Shown here one piece after another: positions 24,223 through 31,549 of a stretch of DNA of 64,000 bases (positions are counted from its first letter, which is position 1; each line of letters opens with the position of its first letter). Source of the DNA: Streptomyces sp. A2-16 (GTDB lineage: Bacteria; Actinomycetota; Actinomycetes; Streptomycetales; Streptomycetaceae); assembly GCF_018128905.1 (NCBI RefSeq), contig NZ_CP063808.1, positions 1,984,001 to 2,048,000 of the forward strand. The letters run 5' to 3'. Position numbers and translations under genes: made by a program. Under the pieces are notes generated by a model. The model worked only from the letters and a program-made list of their open reading frames with translations. It was not told the DNA's origin and searched no databases.

Positions 24223-26438
24223 CCGACGGCCCCGTCCACGGCACCTGGGAGCCCCGGCCGGCCGCCCGCTGGGAGGACGGCTTCCTCAGCGGCAACGGCC
24301 ACCACGGCGCCCTCCTGTTCGGCGACCCGGAGGACGAGCGGGTCGTCGTCACCCACCACACCCTCGTCCGCCCCAACGGCGCCGAACACGCCAGGCCGCC
24401 CCGGCTCGCCGCCGAACTCCCCGCGCTCCAGGACCGGCTGCTCGCCGGCGAGCTCGACGCCGCCGAGCGCTTCACGGACGGCCGCCCGCTCCAGTGGGTG
24501 CAGCCCTTCCACCCCGCCTTCCAGATCCGGCTGCGCCGTCCGCGCGCGGAAGAGCCCGAATACCGCCGGACCGTCGACTTCACCACCGGTGTCCTGCGCA
24601 CCCAGTGCCAGGGGCGGCTCAGCCAGGTCTTCGTCTCCCGCGCGGACGACGTCATCGTCCAGTGCGTCGAGGCGCCGGACCTGGTCGTCTCGCTGGACCA
24701 CCGGCTGCCGGGCGCCCCCCACGCCCTGATGGTCGGCCAGAGCATCGTCCGCGCCGCGGACGGGGCCCTCATCACCCTGCGCATCCGCTACCCCCACAGC
24801 GACCGCGGCTACACCGGCATCACCCTGGTCGTCCCCACGGGCGGCCGCACCGCGCTCGTGCCGCCCGGCGCCCACGTCACCGGCGCCGCATCCGTCCTGC
24901 TGCTGACCCGCGTCGTACGCCACACCGGCGAACTGGACACAACCCGCCACGTCGAGGCCCTGCGCGAGCTCGTCCCCGAATCCGAGTCCGAGTCGGGGGC
25001 CGAGTCGGGATCCGAGGCGTACACCCGGCTCCTCGACCGGCACATCCCGCTCCACCGCGCCGCCTACCGACGCGTCACCCTCGACCTCGCCGCCGACCCC
25101 GCCGAACGCGCCCTCGCCGGCTCGGAGTTGCTGGACCGGCCCGACAGCCCAGCCCTCCTGGAGCGCCTCTTCGCCGCCGGCCGTTACCACCTGCTCTCCT
25201 CCAGCGGCCTCCTCCCGCCCCGGCTCACCGGCCTGTGGACCGGCGACTGGGACACGGCATGGTCGGGAGCGTTCACCAACGATGCCAACCTCAACCTCCA
25301 GACCGCGTCCGCCGCCTGTGCGGCCCTGCCCGAAGTCGCCGAAGCCCTCGCCTCCCTGATCCACCGTCAGCTACCCGACTGGCAGGACAACGCCCGCGAG
25401 ATCTTCGGCGCCCGGGGCGTCGTGGCCCCGCCGCACTCCGACGGCGAGTCCGGGCTGACGTACCACTTCAGCCGCGAGTACCCGCTGCACCTGTGGACCG
25501 CGGGCGCCGACTGGCTGCTCAAGCCCCTCGTCGACCACGACGAGACACGCGGCGAACAGGACCCGCGCACCGCGCACGCGCTCGCCGAGGTCGCCAGGTT
25601 CTACGAGGACTTCCTGCACCGGGTCGACGAGCACGGCCGGCTCGTCGTCGTCCCCTCCTACTCGCCCGAGAACCGCCCCGCGAACGCAAGCTGGGGCGCG
25701 ATCAACGCGGCCATGGACCTCTCGGCCGCCCGGCATGCCCTGCTCACGGCCGCCGCCTACCACCCCGGGGAGGCCACAGCCTGGCGCGCCCTCGCCGACC
25801 GGCTCCCGCCGCACCGGACCAACGCCGACGGCGCCCTCGCCGAATGGGCCTGGCCCGGCCTCGACGACACCTACGACCACCGCCACCTAAGCCACCTGTA
25901 CGGCGTCTGGCCCCTCGACGAGATCACCCCCTACGACACCCCCGACCTCGCCCGCGCCGCCCATCGGGCCCTCGAACTCCGCGGCTCCGAGAACGACTCG
26001 GCCCACGGCCACCTCCACCACGCCCTCGTCGCTGCGCGCCTGCGCGACGGCGAACGGGTCGCGCACGCCCTCGGCCAGGTCCTCAAGGGCGACTTCTTCC
26101 ACACCTCGCTGATGAGCGCGCACTACCCGAACCGGGACGTCTACAACGCGGACGCCGCCCACACCCTGCCCGCGGTCCTCGTCGAGATGCTCGTGCAGTC
26201 GACACCGGACCGGCTGGTACTGCTCCCGGCGGTACCCGCCACCTGCCCCCGGGGCGAACTCCGGGGCGTCCGCACCAGGTTCGGGGCCGCGCTCGACCTC
26301 ACCTGGAGCCCCACCGAAGCGACCGCGGTGCTGCGCCCCACGCGCACCCACCGCGTCGAACTGAGGACTTCCTCCGGCGCCGAACCGCTCGACCTCGTCG
26401 CCGGAGAAGACCACGTCATCCGTCTGGAGGCGTGGTAA
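24219..26438 (+). CDS. GH95 alpha-L-fucosidase family enzyme, cytoplasmic
   Basis: A 739-residue glycoside hydrolase family 95 protein. The N-terminal beta domain has the GNGHHGALLFG motif. The (alpha/alpha)6 barrel has GLWTGDWDTAWSGAFTNDAN, with the Asn residues that activate water in the family, and HRHLSHLYG further on. A Ser/Glu-rich linker (ESESESGAESGSE) precedes the barrel. Family members hydrolyse alpha-1,2-L-fucose, and some prefer alpha-L-galactose. Fucosyl-galactose side chains of plant xyloglucan are the plausible target. No signal peptide. The ATG overlaps the GH42 stop. Confidence 0.9.
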   Translation: MTDGPVHGTWEPRPAARWEDGFLSGNGHHGALLFGDPEDERVVVTHHTLVRPNGAEHARPPRLAAELPALQDRLLAGELDAAERFTDGRPLQWVQPFHPAFQIRLRRPRAEEPEYRRTVDFTTGVLRTQCQGRLSQVFVSRADDVIVQCVEAPDLVVSLDHRLPGAPHALMVGQSIVRAADGALITLRIRYPHSDRGYTGITLVVPTGGRTALVPPGAHVTGAASVLLLTRVVRHTGELDTTRHVEALRELVPESESESGAESGSEAYTRLLDRHIPLHRAAYRRVTLDLAADPAERALAGSELLDRPDSPALLERLFAAGRYHLLSSSGLLPPRLTGLWTGDWDTAWSGAFTNDANLNLQTASAACAALPEVAEALASLIHRQLPDWQDNAREIFGARGVVAPPHSDGESGLTYHFSREYPLHLWTAGADWLLKPLVDHDETRGEQDPRTAHALAEVARFYEDFLHRVDEHGRLVVVPSYSPENRPANASWGAINAAMDLSAARHALLTAAAYHPGEATAWRALADRLPPHRTNADGALAEWAWPGLDDTYDHRHLSHLYGVWPLDEITPYDTPDLARAAHRALELRGSENDSAHGHLHHALVAARLRDGERVAHALGQVLKGDFFHTSLMSAHYPNRDVYNADAAHTLPAVLVEMLVQSTPDRLVLLPAVPATCPRGELRGVRTRFGAALDLTWSPTEATAVLRPTRTHRVELRTSSGAEPLDLVAGEDHVIRLEAW

Positions 26439-26477
26439 CCCCCCCCGCATTTCCCCCCACCCATGGAAAGGGACACC

Positions 26478-27188
26478 ATGGCAAGCACCCTGCGCAAGAT
26501 CACCATGGCCGTACTGGCCCCGGCGATGGCCATCGGCGCCACCGTCGGACTCGCCTCCGCCCCGGCCTCCGCCGCCGTCTGGAACACCTGCGACCAGTAC
26601 GGCAACACGAGCCTGAACGGCTACACGCTCTACAACAACATCTGGGGCTCCGGCGCCGGCAGCCAGTGCATCTGGGCCAACTCCGGCACCAACTGGGGTG
26701 TCTGGGCCGACCACCCCAACACCGGCGGCATCAAGTCCTACCCCAACTCCAAGAAGGTGATCAACAAGTCGATCACCTCGCTGGGCTCGCTCTCCAGCAG
26801 CTACAACGTCTCGGTGCCGTCGTCCGGCGCGTACAACACCTCGTACGACATCTGGGACACCGACTACGACTACGAGATCATGCTCTGGGTCAACAAGACC
26901 GGAGCCGTCGGCCCGCTCGGCACCTCGCAGGGCAACGTGACGCTCGGCGGCCACACCTGGACCGTCTACAAGGGCACCAACGGCGCCAACGAGGTCTTCT
27001 CCTTCATCCGCACCTCCAACTCCACCTCCGGCACGGTCAGCATCCTGCCGATCCTGAAGTGGATCAAGGACACCAAGGGCTGGTTCGGCAACGAGACCAT
27101 CGGCGACGTGCAGTTCGGCTACGAGGTCACCAGCTCGTCCGGCGGCCTGAACTTCACCACCAACAACCTGACCGTGAGCAGCAGTTGA
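26478..27188 (+). CDS. Secreted GH12 endoglucanase / xyloglucanase
   Basis: A 236-residue beta-jelly-roll enzyme. The signal peptide runs MASTLRKIT...ASAPASAA with cleavage at about residue 35. The catalytic pair is E133 (nucleophile, YEIMLWVN) and E216 (acid/base, GYEVTSSSGG), as in GH12. The start at 26478 has AAGGGA 5 nt upstream; an upstream in-frame ATG at 26463 lies on the wrong side of that site. It contains only the catalytic domain. GH12 enzymes hydrolyse beta-1,4-glucans, and several prefer xyloglucan. It lies 39 bp after the GH95 gene and probably belongs to the same operon. Confidence 0.92.
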   Translation: MASTLRKITMAVLAPAMAIGATVGLASAPASAAVWNTCDQYGNTSLNGYTLYNNIWGSGAGSQCIWANSGTNWGVWADHPNTGGIKSYPNSKKVINKSITSLGSLSSSYNVSVPSSGAYNTSYDIWDTDYDYEIMLWVNKTGAVGPLGTSQGNVTLGGHTWTVYKGTNGANEVFSFIRTSNSTSGTVSILPILKWIKDTKGWFGNETIGDVQFGYEVTSSSGGLNFTTNNLTVSSS

Positions 27189-27223
27189 CCTGACCTTGAG
27201 GGAGCGTCGGGTTTGATGGGGAC

Positions 27224-27844
27224 ATGCGTACCACCACCCCCCTCCGACGTGCCCTGATCACCGTGACCGCGACCGCGGCCGTCGTGCTCACCGCGACGGG
27301 CACCGCGGTCGCGGTTCCGGTCCACGGCACCGCGGCGGCCCCCCACACCGCCGCACTCGCCCTGTCCCCCCTGCACTCCGTCGTCGGACTCGCCGCCGAA
27401 CGCCTGGCCACCGCCGACCTGGTCGCCGCGGCCAAGTGGGGCACCGACAGCCCCATCGACGACCCCGCCCGCGAACAGCAGGTCCTCGACAACGTGGCCG
27501 CCCAGGCCCAGCAGCTCGGCGCGGACCCGGACGAGATCCGGGTCATCTTCCGCGACCAGATCGAGGCGAACAAGGTCGTCCAGCGGGGCCTGTTCCAGCG
27601 CTGGACCGACCACCCCGACCAGGCCCCGACGACCAAGCCGGACCTGACCGTCGTACGGCAGGAGATCAACCGGATCACCAGCGCGCTGGTCCAGGCCCTG
27701 GCCGACACCTCCGAGAACCGCGGCACCGTCGCGTGCCGTCCCGAACTGGCCCTGGCCGGCCTCCAGGTCCACCAGGAGGACCACCTGGACGCCCTGCACA
27801 CCCGCGCCCTGATCCGCGCCCTGCCCTCCGTCTGCCGAGGCTGA
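27224..27844 (+). CDS. Secreted chorismate mutase, AroQ-gamma type
   Basis: A 206-residue exported protein. A signal peptide (RRALITVTATAAVVLTATG...VAVP) precedes an all-helical AroQ-gamma domain resembling secreted mycobacterial chorismate mutases. Recognisable segments are LAAERLATADLVAAAKWGT, REQQVLDNVAAQAQQLG and IFRDQIEANKVVQRGLF, with conserved active-site Arg and Lys positions. Two Cys in the C-terminal part (VACRPEL, PSVCRG) may form the typical disulfide. It catalyses chorismate to prephenate, apparently outside the cytoplasm. It follows GH12 by 35 bp with GGGGA before the ATG. Whether it shares the glycosidase operon by function or only by position is unclear. Confidence 0.85.
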   Translation: MRTTTPLRRALITVTATAAVVLTATGTAVAVPVHGTAAAPHTAALALSPLHSVVGLAAERLATADLVAAAKWGTDSPIDDPAREQQVLDNVAAQAQQLGADPDEIRVIFRDQIEANKVVQRGLFQRWTDHPDQAPTTKPDLTVVRQEINRITSALVQALADTSENRGTVACRPELALAGLQVHQEDHLDALHTRALIRALPSVCRG

Positions 27845-27855
27845 CCCCCGCACGA

Positions 27856-27894
27856 CGAAGCGGCCGGCCCACCCCCGTGGGACCGGCCGCTTCG
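27856..27894. terminator. Bidirectional terminator
   Basis: Stem of 17 pairs with one bulged A: CGAAGCGGCCGG then CCCAC pairs with GTGGG then CCGGCCGCTTCG, with a CCCC loop. It separates the chorismate mutase gene from the convergent GH31 gene. Confidence 0.8.
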
Positions 27895-27900
27895 GTATGC

Positions 27901-29940
27901 CTACTCCGTCACCGGCAGCCGTGCCCCGTCCCGCAGGAACAGCGGGATGCGGTCCAGCGGCGCGTCGACGGTCACCGTCCTGCCGCCCTCGTACGTCTCA
28001 CCGGTCCACGCGTCCGTCCAGGTCGCGCCCGCCGGGAGATAGGTCGTACGGGCCGTCGCGCCCGCCGTGAGCACCGGGGCGACCAGGAGGTCCGCGCCGA
28101 AGAGGTAGGCGTCGTCGACCGTCCACGTCGCCTGGTCCTCCGGGAACTCCAGGAACAGCGGCCGCATCGGAGTCAGGCCCTCCTCATGGGCCTCGCGCAT
28201 GACCTTCAGGACATACGGCTTCAGACGCTCCCGCAGCCGCAGGTACTTCTCCATGATCGCGCCGGCCGCCTCCCCGTACGACCACACCTCGTTGGGTCCG
28301 CCCGTCATGTCGGGACCCAGCGGCATGCCCGGGTCACGGAAGCCGTGCAGCCGCATCAGCGGCGACAGCGTGCCGAACTGGAACCAGCGGACCATGACCT
28401 CGCGATACGCCGGGTCGTCCGGATCGCCGCCGTGGAAGCCGCCGATGTCCGTGTTCCACCAGGGGATCCCGGACATGGCCGTGTTGAGGCCCGCCGCGAT
28501 CTGCTCGCGCAGAGTGGCGAAGTCGGTGCCGATGTCACCGGACCACAGGGCGGCGCCGTGACGCTGACTGCCCGCCCAGGCCGAGCGGTTGAGGGTGATG
28601 ACCTCCTCGCCGGCGGCCGCCAGGCCCTCGTGGAAGGTGCGGGAGTTCTCCGCCGGGTACAGGTTGCCGACCTCCAGGCCGGGGCCCGCCCAGTACCGCA
28701 GGTTCTCCTGGAAGCCGGGCTTGAGCTCGGGCTCGCAGGCGTCCAGCCAGAACGCCGTGATGCCGTACGGCTCCAGGTAGTTCTCCTTCACGCGCGACCA
28801 CATGAACTCCCGGGCCTCCGGGTTCGTCGCGTCGTAGAAGGCCACCTGGACGGTCGATGCGACCCCCTTGTCCGGCCAGTCGGCGTGGGCCATCGGGCCG
28901 TACTGGGTGCCGATGAACCAGCCGCGCTGCTCCATCAGGGAGTGGTTCTCGCTGAGCGGCGACACCGACGGCCAGACGCTGACCACCAACTTGATGCCCA
29001 GCTCCTCCAGTTCGCGGACCATCGCCGCCGGGTCGGGCCACTCGGCCGGGTCGAACTTCCACTCGCCGAGGTGCGTCCAGTGGAAGAAGTCGCAGACGAT
29101 CGCCGAGATCGGCAGGCCCCGGCGTTTGTACTCCCGGGCCACGGAGAGGAGTTCGTCCTGGGTGCGGTAGCGCAGCTTGCACTGCCAGAAGCCCGCCGCC
29201 CACTCCGGCAGCATCGGAGTACGGCCGGTCACCGCGCTGTAGCGGCGCTGCCCGTCCGCCGGATCGCCCGCGGTGATCCAGTAGTCGATCTGGCGGGCCG
29301 AGTCGGCCACCCAGCGGGTGCCGTTGCGGGCGAGCTCCACCCGGCCGATCGCCGGGTTGTTCCACAGCAGGGTGTAACCGCGGCTGGACGCGAGGACCGG
29401 GATGGTGACCTCGGCGTTGCGCTGGACCAGGTCGAGGACCAGGCCCTTCTGGTCCAGCTTGCCGTGCTGGTGCTGGCCGAGGCCGTACAGCTTCTCGTCG
29501 TCGTAGGCGGCGAAGCGCTGCTCCAGACGGTGGTGGCCGTTGCCGACCGCCGTGTACAGGCGCGAGCCGGGCCACCAGAAGTGGGCGCGGGCCTCCGCGA
29601 GGAGCTCGGCCGAGTCCTCGGTGCGCAGGAAGCGCAGCTGCCCCTCGGCGTCGACGTGGACGGTCAGCGCGCCCACCGTCAACTGGCCTTCCCCGTCACC
29701 GATCTTGACCGTGCTCTCGGTGGCCGGCGGCTCGTCGAGCAGGGCGCCCGGCAGCCCCTGCAGGATCGGCCCGCCGAGCCGGGCGCGCACCCGTACCGCG
29801 TCCGGGCCCCAGGGCTCGACGCGCACGGTCTCCTGGCGCCCGCTCCACTCCAGCGCCCCGTCCCGCTCCCGGAACGTACCGAGGGTGGGGGACGACTGCG
29901 CGAGGCTGACCTTGGGCTGGATTTCGGCAGACTGATTCAC
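27901..29940 (-). CDS. GH31 alpha-xylosidase
   Basis: A 679-residue glycoside hydrolase family 31 enzyme of the YicI-like subgroup. The nucleophile is D400 in AFWLDACEPE and the acid/base D469 in LWSGDIGTDF. The YicI-type substrate loop CDFFHWTHLGEWKFDP is present. The N-terminal beta-sandwich has LYGLGQHQHGKLDQKG. These features favour alpha-xylosidase over alpha-glucosidase. No signal peptide, so it trims xylose from imported oligosaccharides. The GTG start at 29940 has AGGAG 8 nt upstream. It lies 148 bp downstream of the LacI gene on the same strand and may be co-transcribed from its operator-controlled promoter. Confidence 0.93.
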   Translation of the reverse strand: MNQSAEIQPKVSLAQSSPTLGTFRERDGALEWSGRQETVRVEPWGPDAVRVRARLGGPILQGLPGALLDEPPATESTVKIGDGEGQLTVGALTVHVDAEGQLRFLRTEDSAELLAEARAHFWWPGSRLYTAVGNGHHRLEQRFAAYDDEKLYGLGQHQHGKLDQKGLVLDLVQRNAEVTIPVLASSRGYTLLWNNPAIGRVELARNGTRWVADSARQIDYWITAGDPADGQRRYSAVTGRTPMLPEWAAGFWQCKLRYRTQDELLSVAREYKRRGLPISAIVCDFFHWTHLGEWKFDPAEWPDPAAMVRELEELGIKLVVSVWPSVSPLSENHSLMEQRGWFIGTQYGPMAHADWPDKGVASTVQVAFYDATNPEAREFMWSRVKENYLEPYGITAFWLDACEPELKPGFQENLRYWAGPGLEVGNLYPAENSRTFHEGLAAAGEEVITLNRSAWAGSQRHGAALWSGDIGTDFATLREQIAAGLNTAMSGIPWWNTDIGGFHGGDPDDPAYREVMVRWFQFGTLSPLMRLHGFRDPGMPLGPDMTGGPNEVWSYGEAAGAIMEKYLRLRERLKPYVLKVMREAHEEGLTPMRPLFLEFPEDQATWTVDDAYLFGADLLVAPVLTAGATARTTYLPAGATWTDAWTGETYEGGRTVTVDAPLDRIPLFLRDGARLPVTE

Positions 29941-30088
29941 GAGGAGTGCTCCTGAAGGAATGCAGACAGGGGCGTGCCGCACAGGAACGGAACGCGTGGT
30001 GGTGTGGTCCGGGGTGCGTGATGTCCGGACACGTGGTGTCAGGTGTGGGTGGTGTGCCGGTGTGCGTGGTGTCCGGGGCGGGAGCTGC

Positions 30089-31102
30089 TCAGGACGCCGA
30101 GGGCGCCGGGCCCGTGCTCGCCCGGACCGTCAACTCGGGTTCGATCAGGACGACTTCGTCCTCACCGCGGCCCTCCAGCTTGGCGACCAGCCGCTCCAGG
30201 GCGTGCCGGCCCATCTCCTGGGCGGGGATGGCGACCGACGTCAGCCGCACCGAGGCCTGGACGGCGACCTGTTCGGGGCAGATCGCGACCACCGAGACGT
30301 CCTCGGGGATGGCCCGGCCCTGCTGGCGCAGCAGTGCGAGCAGCGGTTCGACGGCCTGTTCGTTCTGCACGACGAAGCCCGTGGTGGACGGGCGCTCGTC
30401 GAGGATGCGGGCGAGCGTCACGGCCATCGCGTCGTACCCGCCCTCGCACGGCCGGTGCAGCAGCCGTACGCCCAACTCCCCGGCGCGCGACCGGAGTCCG
30501 TCCAAGGTGCGCTCGGCGAAACCGGTGTGCCGTTCGTAGACCGCGGGGGCCTCGCCGATGACAGCGATGTCGCGGTGACCGAGCTTCGCGAGATGCTCGA
30601 CGCACAGGGCGCCGGTGGCCCGGAAGTCCAGATCGACACAGGTCAGCCCCGAGGTGTCGGCGGGGAGGCCGATGAGCACGGAGGGCTGGTCGGTGCCGCG
30701 CAGCAACGGCAGCCGCTCGTCGTCGAGTTCGACGTCCATCAGGATCATCGCGTCGGCGAGCCCGCTGCCGGTGACGCGTCGTACGGCGTCGGGACCCTCC
30801 TCGCCGGTGAGCAGCAGGACGTCGTACCCGTGCGTCCGGGCGTTGGTGGCCACCGCGATGGCGATCTCCATCATCACCGGCACGTACATGTCGGTGCGGA
30901 GCGGGATCATCAGCGCGATGATGTTCGACCGGCTGCTGGCGAGTGCGCGGGCGCCGGCGTTCGGGTGGTAGCCGAGTTCGCGGATGCTCTCCTCGACCCG
31001 CTGCCGGGTGCTCGTCGAGATGGACCGCTTGCCACTGAGGACATAGCTCACCGTGCTCGCCGAGACTCCGGCGTGCTGGGCGACCTCGGCGAGGGTGACC
31101 AT
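30089..31102 (-). CDS. LacI-family transcriptional repressor of the xyloglucan locus
   Basis: A 337-residue regulator. The helix-turn-helix is at residues 3-21 (LAEVAQHAGVSASTVSYVL), followed by the LacI hinge helix (ARALASSRSN) that inserts into central CG steps. A periplasmic-binding-protein-like effector domain occupies residues about 60-330. The ATG at 31102 has GGAGAG just upstream. Two copies of the TGAAGCGCTTC-type operator precede it (31121, 31207), so it very likely represses itself and GH31. The same site lies in the GH3/transporter control region. The inducer is presumably a xyloglucan-derived saccharide; this is inference. Confidence 0.92.
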   Translation of the reverse strand: MVTLAEVAQHAGVSASTVSYVLSGKRSISTSTRQRVEESIRELGYHPNAGARALASSRSNIIALMIPLRTDMYVPVMMEIAIAVATNARTHGYDVLLLTGEEGPDAVRRVTGSGLADAMILMDVELDDERLPLLRGTDQPSVLIGLPADTSGLTCVDLDFRATGALCVEHLAKLGHRDIAVIGEAPAVYERHTGFAERTLDGLRSRAGELGVRLLHRPCEGGYDAMAVTLARILDERPSTTGFVVQNEQAVEPLLALLRQQGRAIPEDVSVVAICPEQVAVQASVRLTSVAIPAQEMGRHALERLVAKLEGRGEDEVVLIEPELTVRASTGPAPSAS

Positions 31103-31120
31103 CCAGCTCTCCAAGCTTTG

Positions 31121-31133
31121 TGAAGCGCTTCGA
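31121..31133. promoter_or_regulatory. LacI-type operator 1 upstream of the repressor gene
   Basis: TGAAGCGCTTCGA with the perfect core GAAGCGCTTC, 18 bp upstream of the LacI start codon; predicted autoregulatory site. Confidence 0.82.
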
Positions 31134-31206
31134 CAGTGCGCAGTACGAACAGGTGCGGGTGGGGGTGGTTCGACAGTAGCTCCCCCGGGAGTGGGTGTCC
31201 ATAGGT

Positions 31207-31224
31207 TGTCGAAGCGCTTCGACA
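31207..31224. promoter_or_regulatory. LacI-type operator 2 upstream of the repressor gene
   Basis: TGTCGAAGCGCTTCGACA, an 18-bp perfect palindrome and the longest copy of the motif in the window, 104 bp upstream of the repressor start. The rest of the gap, 31225-31549 (325 bp), has no gene. It holds a TACGAT -10-like element at 31481 and an adjacent GGGTAGCACCCGTCGG imperfect inverted repeat that probably serve the acyl-CoA dehydrogenase gene. Confidence 0.85.
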
Positions 31225-31549
31225 GAGACTCGTGGCCGGGCGCCCCGCACAGACGGGACCGAAGCCGGCGGAGCCCCTCCGGCCTGGCCGTTCGCCCACT
31301 CGCCGGAGCGCGGCCTCCTGCCTACCACGACGGGCCGACAGCAGGCCATGGAACGGCACGGGGGAGTCCGGCGCCGGATGCCTGCCAGGTCGCCCACGCG
31401 ACTGGACACCGCACCGCATTGCGTCGACATCGGCCGAACGGCCGCGCGAGGGGTGGTGACCTCGCCCGGGATCGGGTACATACGATCGGGTAGCACCCGT
31501 CGGTAACCATACGGCCCCCAAGATCCCGATTCACGACGAGGTGAGCCTG

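Noticed and set aside
22240..26438. Signal peptides on GH42 and GH95
   Set aside because: Their N-termini are charged and hydrophilic, and conserved catalytic-domain sequence starts within the first 20 residues.
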